Assembly: GCF_000341145.1 (NCBI RefSeq)
Contig: NZ_ANBE01000056.1
Location: 1 to 46,572, forward strand
From: Nocardiopsis xinjiangensis YIM 90004
GTDB lineage: Bacteria > Actinomycetota > Actinomycetes > Streptosporangiales > Streptosporangiaceae
Length of the DNA: 46,572 nucleotides
Reading direction: 5' to 3'
Positions 1 through 8,779 of the stretch are shown here, one piece after another. The notes beneath the pieces are model-generated. The model did no database searches. It worked only from the letters and a program-made list of their open reading frames with translations, and was not told the origin of the DNA. The position numbers and the translations under genes were made by a program. Positions within the stretch are counted from its first letter, which is position 1. Each line of letters begins with the position of its first letter.

Positions 1-1581
1 GGGGGGCCCGCCGGGCCCACCGGGGTGGCCCATCGGTGCCCCGGGCGGCGGGGGCTGTCCCGGACCGCCCATGGGGCCGGGCGGCGGATACCCGCCGGGC
101 GGCGGATATCCACCGGGCGGGGGGTATCCGCCGGGCGGGGGCGGGCCGAAGCCCTGCTGCCCGCCGGAGTAGGGGTTCGGCCCACCGGGGTAGGGGCCCT
201 GTCCACCGGGATGAGGGGGCTGCCCCCCGGAGTGGTGCGGGGGCTGGTAGCCGGGCTGGGGGCCCGACGGCGGATACGGGGGAGCGCCGGCGCCGTACTG
301 GGCACCGGATGCGGGGGCCTGCGGGGGCTGGCCGGGGGGCCGACCCTGCTGGGGACCGCTCGCGGGCCCGGGCTGTGCCCCGCTGGGTGCGTTCCCGGGG
401 GCCTGCGCGGCGCCTGCGCCGGCAGCACCTGCGGCCGCCTCGCCGTGGCCGGGGGACTCGCCCGGGGCCTGAGCGGGCGTTTCACCCTGCGCGGGACCCT
501 GACCGTGGTCCTGCCCGGGCCCCTGCTGCTCCTGCTCCGGAGCCTGGTCCGGGGCCCCCTGCCCCGCTGCCGCCGTTCCGCCGGACTCGGGGGCTGCGGG
601 CTGCGGCTGTTGGGCGGCTTGGGCCTCGGCCTGGCGCTGGGCCTCGGCCTCCTGCCGGGCGCGCTCCTCGTCGGCCTGGCGCTTGGCCTCGTCACGCTGC
701 TCGCGGCGCTCCTCGGACAGGTCGGCCCAGCCTTCCTTGAGGTTGCCCAGGAGCTGGTTGAACCGGCCGCCCTTCTTGCCGCCCTCTTCGTCCTGCGGGC
801 CCTGTTCCTGCCCGGGAGCGCCACCGGAGAAGGCCGGGTCGTTCGGGTCGAAGACCGCCGTTCCGGCCACACCGCCGGGGGCCGCACCACCGGCCCCGCC
901 TGCGGCACCGGGGTCGAAGACCGCCGTTCCGGCCGGGTTGCCGGCGTCTGCGTCGGGGGCGAACACGGCGGTACCGGCGGGACCGTCGGAGCCCGCATCG
1001 GGGTCGAACACGGCGGTACGCGGGGCCTGGTCGGTGGCGTCGGGCCCGCCCGGTCCGGCATCCGGAGCGGTCCGTTCGGGGTCGGATCCCTGGGCCTCGC
1101 GGAGTTGCTCGGCCAGATCGGCGGTGGGGATCTCGTCGCCGTCGGTGAGGTCGGCGGTCGTCAGCTCGTCGTCGTCACTGCCCGACGCGCTCCCGTGACC
1201 GGGCAGGGCGTCGGGGCTGATGCGTACGGTGCTGGGCTCGTCCTCGACCGGGGTGGGGGATTGGGGGGACGGCGCGGGGGAGGAGTCCTGTGCCGGGGGC
1301 CGGGGGTCGGAGGGGCTGATGCGTACGGTGCTGGGCTCGTCCTCGACCGGTTGGGGTTCCGGCCCGGACGTTCCCAGGCGTACGGTTCCTTCCTCGTCCT
1401 CACCCGTGTCGGGGCCGCCGAGCCGGGTCGTGGGGGGTTCGTCGTCCTCGGCGCCGCTCCCACCTCGAAGTTCGCTCAGTGAACGGGTATGGCGCGTCCA
1501 CTCGTCACCGTTCCACCATCTGAGCGTCTGTGCGTCGCCCTGCGGGTCCGCGTACCAACCCGGCTCGATAGATCCACCCAT
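1..1581 (-). CDS. DUF2510 domain protein, proline-rich, C-terminus cut by window edge
   Basis: The protein starts at the ATG at 1581 and runs off the left edge, giving 527 codons with no stop. Residues about 8-32 match the actinobacterial DUF2510 pattern (PGWYADPQGD, then LRWWNGDEWTRHT). This domain usually sits at the N-terminus of membrane proteins. The middle is acidic and low-complexity. It carries three TVR[IL] motifs, two of them in the repeated string VEDEPSTVRIS, and four TAVF motifs in about 60 residues. A short charged segment (EERREQRDEAKRQADEER) precedes a long Pro/Gly/Gln tail with repeated GGYPPP units. No membrane segment is seen in the visible part, so any membrane domain lies outside. 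Function unknown; the regular Thr motifs could be kinase targets (inference). Confidence 0.8.
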   Translation of the reverse strand, partial: MGGSIEPGWYADPQGDAQTLRWWNGDEWTRHTRSLSELRGGSGAEDDEPPTTRLGGPDTGEDEEGTVRLGTSGPEPQPVEDEPSTVRISPSDPRPPAQDSSPAPSPQSPTPVEDEPSTVRISPDALPGHGSASGSDDDELTTADLTDGDEIPTADLAEQLREAQGSDPERTAPDAGPGGPDATDQAPRTAVFDPDAGSDGPAGTAVFAPDADAGNPAGTAVFDPGAAGGAGGAAPGGVAGTAVFDPNDPAFSGGAPGQEQGPQDEEGGKKGGRFNQLLGNLKEGWADLSEERREQRDEAKRQADEERARQEAEAQRQAEAQAAQQPQPAAPESGGTAAAGQGAPDQAPEQEQQGPGQDHGQGPAQGETPAQAPGESPGHGEAAAGAAGAGAAQAPGNAPSGAQPGPASGPQQGRPPGQPPQAPASGAQYGAGAPPYPPSGPQPGYQPPHHSGGQPPHPGGQGPYPGGPNPYSGGQQGFGPPPPGGYPPPGGYPPPGGYPPPGPMGGPGQPPPPGAPMGHPGGPGGPP

Positions 1582-1681
1582 GGCGGACAGACTAAGGGGT
1601 TTTGGTGCTGTGCTTAACCAGCAGTACCCGATTAGTGACGTTTGTCAGTAGGCGTTCCTGTTTTGGTTCCATGGCCAAATT

Positions 1682-2320
1682 TCACGAGATTGCTGTGGCG
1701 CGTGCGTTGTGGGATGCGTGCAGCCCGTTCTCGATGATTTCGGGGGTGAGCAGGCGCCCCACGTCCAGAAGCCCCGGGCCGGGTAGAAGCGAACCCGGAA
1801 CCTGGTCGTGGCCGAAGTGCCCACCGCGCGCCCACATACGCGCCGTGCGCTCGCGCGCGAGCCGGTCACGGTCCGCAATCTCCGCTCCGGGAGGGCCTGC
1901 CGGCCAACGACGCGCCACCCCCCACGAGCCCAGCCAGTCCATGATCGCGGTCAGTCCCAGCATCGGACCGTCGGTGAAGGGAGCGCCTCGCTGCGCCACC
2001 ACCGCCACCACCAGGCACACACGCCCCTCGTCGGCGTGGTCGACGTACTGTTCGTAGTACCGGGTCTCGCCCAGGGGCAGCTCGCTGCGGCGTGTGGCCG
2101 CCAGGGTCTGCACGGTCTCGCCGGAGAGCGGGTGCCACACCAGGTGCGGGGCACGGCCCTCCGCGACCAGCCGTTCGGCCTCCGCGCGGGCCGGGCCCGC
2201 TCCCGGGGCCGGGTCCGTTCCGGTCACGGTCCACACCGCTCGGGGCGCGCCCGCGCCCGGCGGCGCGTGTTCGTTCCCCCCTGTGAGTCGCTGCGCGCCG
2301 GGCATCCACGCGTCGGCCAT
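1682..2320 (-). CDS. N-acetylmuramoyl-L-alanine amidase-like protein
   Basis: About 212 residues. I chose the ATG at 2320 because the protein then begins MADAWMPGAQRLTGG, like actinobacterial amidase/endolysin-like proteins that open with a WMPGA-type motif; the frame is open further upstream. Family-like features are PRAVWTVT near the start, APHLVWHPLSGE, ending with the conserved GHFGHDQVPGS segment that in relatives supplies a late histidine. No signal peptide is visible, so export is not supported and the protein could act inside the cell or be released by lysis. Family assignment is from motif memory only. The coding sequence sits alone between two other minus-strand genes, with about 100 bases before the DUF2510 gene. 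Confidence 0.5.
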   Translation of the reverse strand: MADAWMPGAQRLTGGNEHAPPGAGAPRAVWTVTGTDPAPGAGPARAEAERLVAEGRAPHLVWHPLSGETVQTLAATRRSELPLGETRYYEQYVDHADEGRVCLVVAVVAQRGAPFTDGPMLGLTAIMDWLGSWGVARRWPAGPPGAEIADRDRLARERTARMWARGGHFGHDQVPGSLLPGPGLLDVGRLLTPEIIENGLHASHNARATAIS

Positions 2321-2517
2321 GGCATTCCCCAATCCGGTCGTCTCGGGGCCGGTCCCGCGAGGGGAAGCGGGGCCGGCAAGACCTCTGGTCCCTTCTGGGT
2401 ACGCCAGGGCCGGGGAGAAGTCCATAGCCGTTCGGCGCGGGGACAGGGTCATGTCACCTCGGGGACGTGTACGGGGTCCCCCGAGTCTCTCTCGCACACT
2501 CCGCGCGCCCGCACGTG

Positions 2518-2531
2518 TCTTGTGCACAAGA
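2518..2531. promoter_or_regulatory. 14-bp perfect palindrome upstream of the amidase-like gene
   Basis: TCTTGTGCACAAGA is self-complementary over 14 bases. It lies about 200 bases upstream of the amidase-like start and just beyond the terminator of the VWA gene, in a locally AT-richer patch. Position and symmetry suggest a protein-binding site; the regulator is unknown. Confidence 0.35.
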
Positions 2532-2560
2532 TGTACGTATCGATCGCACGCCGCACACAA

Positions 2561-2591
2561 GGCGGGGCCCGGCCGACGGCCGGACCCCGCC
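2561..2591 (-). terminator. Terminator-like hairpin after the first VWA gene
   Basis: Two 14-base arms (GGCGGGGCCCGGCC and GGCCGGACCCCGCC) pair with one mismatch around a 3-base loop. The hairpin starts 21 bases past the stop of the minus-strand VWA gene. Only a weak T stretch follows on that strand. Confidence 0.6.
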
Positions 2592-2611
2592 CCAGGGGTG
2601 TCTTCCGCGGG

Positions 2612-4375
2612 TCAGCTGCCGCCGTCCTCGCCGCCGTCGTCATCGATCCGCAGCGAGAACGCCTGCACGAAGATCTCCCCGATGTCGCGGGGGTCCTCGG
2701 TCATGTAGGCGGCCCCGCCGGTGGCGGCGGCGATCTCCTGCAGCGGCTCCAGGTGCTGCACGTCCGGGCCGAAAGCGATCGTGATGATCGGGATCGGCCG
2801 CGAGGGACTGGAGAGCTCGTCGATGCCGTCCAACAGCTCCTGCAGCTCCATGCCGCCGGGGTGGTCGTTGTCGCCGTCGGTCAGCATGAGGATGACGTTG
2901 GTCCGGTCGGGTCGGTAGGTGCGCGACATCTCCTCGTAGGCGGCCAGATAGGTCTCGTACATGGCCGTGTCACCGTCGGGCCGCGGCTGGAGGCTCTCGA
3001 GTTCCTGGGCCATGACCTCGCGGTGGTCCGTGCCGTCCTCGCCGGAGGCCTGCAGTTCCCGGACGGGTGCGAGCTCCTGGTGGTGCAACCCGTCGTTGAC
3101 GTCGGTGGAGAACTCCCACAGCCCCAGTTCCGAGGAGGGGGTGAACATGTCCAACCCGTCGTCGGCGGCGGCCCCGGTGACCTGGATGCGGCTCATGCCG
3201 GTGCCGGGGACCTCGGCCAGCATCGACCCGGACACGTCGACGATGGTCAGGACCCGCGAGTCCATCTTCAGCTGGTTCCAGGAGCGGGTGAGTTCCTCTA
3301 CCGTCCCCCCGGAGGGGACCGGGAGCTCCTCGGGCACCTCTTCCCGGAACCCGGCGTCGGCGGCGAGCACCTCGGGGTCCATGTCGTCGTCGGTGTCGCG
3401 GAAGCCCTCCTTCAGGAAATACTCCTGGTTCTCCTCGGCACGCACCGCGTTGCGGAACTCCTCGGCGGCGCGGGTGATGGCGCTCTCCTCGCTGCGCACC
3501 ACGTAGGGGTAGTCGAGGTAGTAGGTGCTGTCCATGTACCCGGCCCGGGCGGGGGCCTCGGAGTGCAGGTTGTTGTAGCGCCACACCGCCTGCTCTGACA
3601 TGACCATGAGCGGCGGGGACTCCTCGCTGCCGCCGCTGAGCGCCAGGAACGCGGCCTCCTCGTCGGCGGAGGCGCCCTGGTGCAGGGACTGCAGGGCCGC
3701 GGTCATCTGCGTGTTGAAGGTGTCGGCGTCGGAGGAGGACTCCTGCAGGGTCCCGTGCAGGAGATAGAGGGTCCCCAGACCGGTGGAGCTGCGGACGGGG
3801 TCGACCACACGCACCGTGCGGTCCTGGCCCTCGCCGGGTGTGCCGGTGGGTGCGACGTCCTCCCAGGTGCTCTCCTGCGAGTCGTCGGCGAACTCCGCCA
3901 ATTCGGCCGGCACAAGGGGCGTGCGGGCCAGGGAGGTACCGGTCTCGGTGATGATCGCGTCGCCGGCCTCGTTCTGCACCTGGCGCGGCCACACCGAGGA
4001 GTCGGGGATCCACACGTGGGACTCGGTGTCGCCCATGGTGGCGCCCGCGCCGGTCATGGAGTAGGCCACGTCGGCGGGGTCGGCCTGGCGCACGTCCACA
4101 CGCACGCAATCGCCGTCGACGGTGTGCTCCTCGGCGTTGAACTCATCGGCCACGGTCTGCACGGGCGGGGTCATCTCGGGGGCCACGGCCACGTCCAGAT
4201 CCAGCTGGGAACCGCAGCCGTCGGAGCGGTCGATGAGTATGTAGACGCCGGCCACCACGATGGCGAGCACGATCACCAGCGCGCCGGCCAGGGTGGCGAT
4301 GGCGCCGCCTCGCCCGCGTCGTCCCCGGCGACCGCCGGAGGGCTCCTCTGCGTATTTTCCGCGGTGACGTCCCAC
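2612..4375 (-). CDS. Membrane-anchored binding-protein-like/von Willebrand A domain protein, MIDAS intact
   Basis: About 587 residues. I prefer the GTG at 4375 over the GTG at 4387 because AGGA then lies 5 bases upstream and the protein begins with GRHR, as its paralogue does. A basic N-terminus is followed by one membrane helix (about 26-48) and an outside region resembling an extracytoplasmic solute-binding fold (HVWIPDSSVW; ALLSLHQ-type core). A C-terminal VWA domain spans about 370-585. Its MIDAS is complete: DVSGS, the Thr in GDTAMYE and the Asp in LTDGDND. The family is common in actinobacteria but has no assigned function; metal-dependent protein binding at the cell surface is inferred. 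The next gene upstream is a paralogue in the same orientation. Confidence 0.8.
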   Translation of the reverse strand: MGRHRGKYAEEPSGGRRGRRGRGGAIATLAGALVIVLAIVVAGVYILIDRSDGCGSQLDLDVAVAPEMTPPVQTVADEFNAEEHTVDGDCVRVDVRQADPADVAYSMTGAGATMGDTESHVWIPDSSVWPRQVQNEAGDAIITETGTSLARTPLVPAELAEFADDSQESTWEDVAPTGTPGEGQDRTVRVVDPVRSSTGLGTLYLLHGTLQESSSDADTFNTQMTAALQSLHQGASADEEAAFLALSGGSEESPPLMVMSEQAVWRYNNLHSEAPARAGYMDSTYYLDYPYVVRSEESAITRAAEEFRNAVRAEENQEYFLKEGFRDTDDDMDPEVLAADAGFREEVPEELPVPSGGTVEELTRSWNQLKMDSRVLTIVDVSGSMLAEVPGTGMSRIQVTGAAADDGLDMFTPSSELGLWEFSTDVNDGLHHQELAPVRELQASGEDGTDHREVMAQELESLQPRPDGDTAMYETYLAAYEEMSRTYRPDRTNVILMLTDGDNDHPGGMELQELLDGIDELSSPSRPIPIITIAFGPDVQHLEPLQEIAAATGGAAYMTEDPRDIGEIFVQAFSLRIDDDGGEDGGS

Positions 4376-4676
4376 AGCTTTCCTCACGGGGTGGTGTGCG
4401 GACCGTGCGTCCTCAGGGGGTGGACGCGGTCCGTCGGTAGGGGAGTGAACGGACCAAAACGGTGTTATTGGAGGGAACGGTACTCAACCGTGCCGAACCT
4501 TCGGGCGGTTCCTGTCATGTTTCGTGACCGAACCGGGGGACCCGTACGACCGGTCACCTCGGTGATCCCCGCCTGGTCCACCGAACCGGGCGGGGAGGGG
4601 ACCGGTGCATTCCGATACCCGATCGAGACTCCTCCGGTGGGGTCCACGGGCGGATCCCAGGGCCCCGGTACGGTCC

Positions 4677-6407
4677 TCACTCGCAGTCGGGCACGCACAG
4701 GCGCCGGGAGATGGAACTGAGGAAGATGTCGCCGATCTCGTCCGGGTCGTCGGTGACGAAGGCCGAACCGCTCGTGGCCGACGCGACCGACTGCAGTTCG
4801 CTCTCCTCGGCCCCGTTGCCGAAGGCGATGATGAAGAAGCTGACCGGGCGCTCGGGGTCGAACCGGTCCTGGAGGGTCTCCACCAGCTCCTGGTGGCTGA
4901 TGTCGCTGCTGCCGTCGTCGACCCCGGCGGTCAGCATGATGACGCTGTTGATCTTGTCCTCGTGGTAGTTGTCCTGGACCTCGGTGAAGGCGTCGAGCAT
5001 GTTGTCGTACAGACGCGGCTGCCCGCCCTCGACCTCGATGGTCTCGGCGACCTCCGCGAGCTCCTGGCGGCGGGTGACGTCGGAGCCGTCGGTCGCCCCG
5101 AGCTGGTGCAGTTCGGCTGCTTCGTCGCGGCCCTGCCCGCCGAACTCCTCGGAGAGCATCCACAGACCCATGTCGGTCTCGTCGGGAAAGAGCTGCAACC
5201 CCGTCCGGGCCGCCTCACGGGCCGCCTCGATACGGGAGGGCCCGCCGTTGAGGCCGCCCTCCATGTTCTCGGAGGTGTCGGCCAGCACCAGGGCACGGCT
5301 GGGCATGGACAGGCGGTTCCAGTCGTTGACGGAGTCCACGAGGGCGTCGCCGGTCAGGTCGCCGTGCACCTCGGGCCCGTCGGCGACGATGTCCGACCGG
5401 CCGTCCAGGGTGGGGGTGGAGGAGCCGTCCGGGTCGCGAAAACCCAGCTCCTGCATCCTGTCGCGGTAGGCCTCGCCGCTCACCACCTGGTACAGGTCTG
5501 CGGCGGCCGAGTGCAGGTCGGCGTCCCCGGTGGTGGTCACGTACGGGTGGTCGAGCCCGACGGTGCCCTCTTCCGGATAGTAGGCCTCCAGGGAGGGGGC
5601 GCTCTCGGAGCGGGCCGTGTTGTAGTCGACGACCTCCTGCTCGGGCACGACCGCGAGCGGGGCGCGGCGTTCCTGGGCGGCCTCGGAGCCGCTGTAGAAC
5701 GTGCTGAGGTCGATCTCCCCGAACGCGCTGTCCTGCTGGACCTCGCGCACGAAGTCGGTCATGCCGGTGTCGGCGTCGTCCCCGGTGCCCAGGTGGTCGC
5801 GGATCGCGTACATCGCGGCCATCCCGTCGGCGCCGCGGTTGGGATCGACCATGACGACCTGGCGGTCCGGGTCGAGCTCGTCGGGCAGGAGCGTCGTCCA
5901 CGGGGCCTCGTTGCCGCCGGGCAGACCCTCGGCATCGGTCGGCGCGGCCATCACCACCGGCGACGAGGCCAAGGACGGCGGGTCGGTCTCGATGCCGTGC
6001 GCGCCCTCGGCCGAGACGCGCGCCAGTTCGACCCAGGCAGAGGACTCGGGCACCCACACGTGCGGGGCGATCGTGGAGTCGTCGGGGTGGCTGCCCGAGA
6101 TGGCGTTCATGATGCGGTGCGGAGCGATCTCGTCGACCTGCGCGTACACGCAGTCGCCGCCGTAGGAGGGCGAACCGGAGTTGAACTCCGAGGCGGCCTC
6201 GCGCAGGACCGGGGCCATGCTCTGAGTGGTGGAGACCCGCAAGTACCGGGTCTCGCCGCAACCGAGCGCATTGAGGCCGACCGGAACCAGGATCGCGGCG
6301 ACGGCGACGAGCGCGACGGCGATCGCGCTGATCCCCAGTGGCGACCCCACCATCTTGCGTGTGGTGGTGGCGGTCGGTGAAGGAAGTCGATGGCGTCCAG
6401 TCGACAC
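4677..6407 (-). CDS. Paralogous binding-protein-like/VWA domain protein with degenerate MIDAS
   Basis: About 576 residues; GTG at 6407 has GGAG 5 bases upstream. Same architecture as the downstream gene: short basic N-terminus with GRHR, one membrane helix (about 22-45), an outside binding-protein-like region (HVWVPESSAWVELARV aligns with HVWIPDSSVW of the paralogue), then a VWA fold ending GDIFLSSISRRLCVPDCE. All three metal-site motifs are altered: DxSxS reads DTSEN, the Thr loop reads GGQPRLYD and the third Asp motif reads LTAGVDD. Metal-dependent ligand binding is therefore doubtful. The two genes are 300 bases apart and probably arose by tandem duplication. Function unknown. Confidence 0.8.
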   Translation of the reverse strand: MSTGRHRLPSPTATTTRKMVGSPLGISAIAVALVAVAAILVPVGLNALGCGETRYLRVSTTQSMAPVLREAASEFNSGSPSYGGDCVYAQVDEIAPHRIMNAISGSHPDDSTIAPHVWVPESSAWVELARVSAEGAHGIETDPPSLASSPVVMAAPTDAEGLPGGNEAPWTTLLPDELDPDRQVVMVDPNRGADGMAAMYAIRDHLGTGDDADTGMTDFVREVQQDSAFGEIDLSTFYSGSEAAQERRAPLAVVPEQEVVDYNTARSESAPSLEAYYPEEGTVGLDHPYVTTTGDADLHSAAADLYQVVSGEAYRDRMQELGFRDPDGSSTPTLDGRSDIVADGPEVHGDLTGDALVDSVNDWNRLSMPSRALVLADTSENMEGGLNGGPSRIEAAREAARTGLQLFPDETDMGLWMLSEEFGGQGRDEAAELHQLGATDGSDVTRRQELAEVAETIEVEGGQPRLYDNMLDAFTEVQDNYHEDKINSVIMLTAGVDDGSSDISHQELVETLQDRFDPERPVSFFIIAFGNGAEESELQSVASATSGSAFVTDDPDEIGDIFLSSISRRLCVPDCE

Positions 6408-6868
6408 AGGCACTCCGGGGGCGTAGCTGCGTCCGGCTCCGGTGCAGGGACGTCCGGGAACCGGAGGGTCGGGGGCGGCTGCGGGTACACGCCCTGGGCG
6501 TGGTTGGCGGGTGCGCGACCGCGAGCACTCCGTGGACGATGGGCGTGAACCAACGGACCGTGGATCACATCACACCCTATGGGTGAAGAAGAATGAACCA
6601 AGTGCCGCAAAGGCTCTGCAAAAGGACCTTACTCGTTGGTAATGCCGGAGCGAAAGAGATGCGCGGCCGCAGCACACGGATGGCGCGGTCCCTCCCCGGG
6701 CGCGGGTGCGTGTCCGTAGCGGGGTGACCGCTTTGTTACTGTGCTCCCCCAGAAGCACTCGCGGGCACCGTTAGTCTTGGGTGCCTCTTCCGCGAGTCCG
6801 TGCGCGATCCACGCCTGCCCCCGCGCGCCGGACCAACCGTGACCGACTGACCCCTGAGGGTTTTTGGC
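6408..6868. other. Divergent intergenic region, no gene seen
   Basis: This region separates the second VWA gene (minus) from the SSI-like gene (plus) and should hold both promoters. A patch around 6570-6650 is AT-richer than its surroundings. TACTGT at 6737-6742 fits a TANNNT -10 box on the plus strand, without a convincing -35. No coding frame here has the GC-rich third positions of the neighbours. Confidence 0.5.
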
Positions 6869-7501
6869 ATGTCCCGAACGCACAGTAAAAACCGGAACCG
6901 AGCCCCCCTCGGAACCAAGTTGCTCGCCGGCTCCTGCTGTGTCGGAGCGCTGACCTACGCCGTTCTCGTCGGTCCGTCCATGCTCCCGCCCCAGCACGTG
7001 GAGACCACCAGCACCACAGGCACCGAGGAGCCGGCCGAGGAGCAGGTGGAGGAGCCGGCCGAGGAACGCGAGCTCGAGGCCCCCGTCGGCCGGCTGGAGG
7101 TCCAGGTCAGCGACCGCGACCGCGCCTGGGTGCAGACCCTGAGCTGCACCGGCGACCTCGAACGCGACCACGCCGCCTGCAGATCCCTGGCCGAGGCGGC
7201 AGAGGAGTTCGAGGGCGACAGCGACTCCACCGTCGAGGTCCCCGAGCTCCAGGAGGAGGAACCGGTCGAGGCCGGTGTCGACGGAGGCGGCCCCACCGAG
7301 GACCCGGACCGCGGCACCGAGGTGCTCTTCACCGAGGTACGCGACGGCACGGTGTGCACCGACACCGTCTACGGCCCCCAGGAAGCCACGCTCACCGGCG
7401 TGTGGGAAGGCCAGGAGATCGAGACCACCCTCTCGCGGCAGGGCTCCTGCGAAGAGGCCCGGTGGCAGCGGCTACGCGCCCTGACCGAAGAGCTGGCCTG
7501 A
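6869..7501 (+). CDS. Membrane-anchored subtilisin inhibitor (SSI)-like protein
   Basis: 210 residues; ATG preceded by GAGGG at about 9 bases. Residues 17-38 form one hydrophobic helix, probably an uncleaved anchor, followed by an acidic linker with repeated EEPAEE (53-66). The rest follows the Streptomyces subtilisin inhibitor layout: LEVQVSDRD strand, LSC (C93), AAC (C104), VC (C163), then YGPQEATLTGVWEG and SC (C194). These four cysteines match the two SSI disulfides in order. An acidic insert of about 40 residues lies between C104 and C163. The reactive-site loop reads CTDTVYGP, one residue longer than the usual pattern (Cys-x-x-x-Tyr-x-Pro), so inhibitory function is uncertain. Family call is by cysteine pattern and the GVW strand. 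Confidence 0.6.
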   Translation: MSRTHSKNRNRAPLGTKLLAGSCCVGALTYAVLVGPSMLPPQHVETTSTTGTEEPAEEQVEEPAEERELEAPVGRLEVQVSDRDRAWVQTLSCTGDLERDHAACRSLAEAAEEFEGDSDSTVEVPELQEEEPVEAGVDGGGPTEDPDRGTEVLFTEVRDGTVCTDTVYGPQEATLTGVWEGQEIETTLSRQGSCEEARWQRLRALTEELA

Positions 7502-7679
7502 CGCGGGAGCGGCCCGGCGCAGGAGCCGGCCCGGACCCTGTGCCCCGGCGAGTACGCTTCGCGCCACCGGAGCCGGGGCCGGCGGTCGAGCTCTGCTCCA
7601 GTGCCGCTGTCGAGCCCTCGGGCGGTTTGCCCAGCGGCCCCGAGCTGCGTTCCCGCGACCGGAGCGGTGCCCGGAATCG

Positions 7680-8507
7680 GTGATCATGCTGGACATGGAG
7701 ATCATCAGGGTCAGTGACCCCGCCGACCCGCGCCTGGCCGACTACACACGGCTGCGCGACGTCAACCTGCGCCGCCACCTCGAACACGAGCACGGCCTCT
7801 TCATGGCCGAGGGCGAGAAGGTCATCCGGCGCGCCGCAGCCGCCGGGTTCACCCCGCGCAGTTTCCTGCTCACCGAACGCCGGGCCCGCGCCCTGGACGG
7901 TCTCGTGACCGACGCCGATGCGCCCCTGTACGTGGTCGAGGAAAAGACCGCACGCGAACTCGTGGGCTTCGACCTGCACCGCGGCGCGCTGGCGGCCTTC
8001 CACCGGCGTGCGCTGCCCGATCTCGGAACGGTACTGGAGAAGGCCCGCCGCATCGTCGTCCTGGAGGATCTGGTCGACCACACCAACGTCGGCGCCATCT
8101 TCCGCAGCGCCGCGGGGTTGGGCGTGGACGCCGTCGTGCTCGCTCCCCGGTGCGCCGATCCGCTCTACCGGCGCTCGGTCAAGGTGTCCATGGGCGCGGT
8201 CCTCACGCTGCCGTACACACGCCTGACCGACTGGTACGGCGGACTGGACACACTGCGCGAGGCCGGTTTCCAGCTCATGGCGCTCACACCGGGAGAAGGG
8301 TCGGTGCCGTTGCGCGAGGCCGTCACGGGCCTGGAGGCCGACGCGCGTGTGGGACTGCTGTTGGGAACCGAGGGGGACGGGCTGTCCGCGCGGTGGTTGG
8401 AGCGAGCCACCGCGCGGGTGCACATCCCCATGGCCGACCGGGACGTGGACTCCCTCAACGTCACCGCCGCCGCGGCCGTGGCCTGTTACGAGCTCGCGCA
8501 GAGCTGA
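7680..8507 (+). CDS. TrmH/SpoU-family RNA 2'-O-methyltransferase
   Basis: 275 residues from GTG 7680; in-frame ATGs at 7686 and 7695 are equally possible and none has a good ribosome site. The N-terminal third (LFMAEGEKVIRRA) resembles the substrate-binding domain of SpoU enzymes. The C-terminal SPOUT fold shows all three motifs: DHTNVGAIFRSA (Asn and Arg, about 138-149), LLLGTEGDGLS, and IPMADRDVDSLNVTAAAAV. The enzyme uses S-adenosylmethionine to methylate a ribose in rRNA or tRNA; the target cannot be read from sequence. It is followed by a terminator and seems to be a single-gene unit. Confidence 0.88.
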   Translation: MIMLDMEIIRVSDPADPRLADYTRLRDVNLRRHLEHEHGLFMAEGEKVIRRAAAAGFTPRSFLLTERRARALDGLVTDADAPLYVVEEKTARELVGFDLHRGALAAFHRRALPDLGTVLEKARRIVVLEDLVDHTNVGAIFRSAAGLGVDAVVLAPRCADPLYRRSVKVSMGAVLTLPYTRLTDWYGGLDTLREAGFQLMALTPGEGSVPLREAVTGLEADARVGLLLGTEGDGLSARWLERATARVHIPMADRDVDSLNVTAAAAVACYELAQS

Positions 8508-8550
8508 TCGTCCCGGCCCGACCTTTTCCGGCTCTCGTGACTGATCCGTG

Positions 8551-8583
8551 GGGCCGGCCTTCCCGCAGGCATCAGGCCGGCCC
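8551..8583 (+). terminator. Hairpin after the SpoU methyltransferase
   Basis: Perfect 10-bp stem (GGGCCGGCCT / AGGCCGGCCC) with a 13-base loop, 43 bases past the stop codon. Confidence 0.5.
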
Positions 8584-8732
8584 AGCCATGTGAGGGGCTC
8601 GGCCCCAGCGCAGGTGCACGGTGCTGGCTCCCCTGAGCCACAAGAGATCCGGACGCTCAACCACCGCCCCCAGGCACCACGAGAAATCCTGTCCCAGGCA
8701 CACCAACCGACCCTGTCCCCCCATCAACGATC

Positions 8733-8743
8733 TAGTGTGGCGC
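8733..8743 (+). promoter_or_regulatory. Candidate -10 box for a leaderless start of the dehydrogenase
   Basis: TAGTGT at 8733-8738 fits the TANNNT -10 box. Five bases later comes an in-frame GTG at 8744, which would sit close to the expected transcription start. A -35 box is not obvious. Confidence 0.3.
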
Positions 8744-8779
8744 GTGACGAGCACCGATGCGGAAAGGTTGTGCAGCCAC

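Noticed and set aside
25-1482. Long plus-strand open frame opposite the DUF2510 gene
   Set aside because: Its product is Gly/Arg/Val-rich without any domain. The minus frame encodes a clear DUF2510 protein; the open frame is a by-product of high GC.
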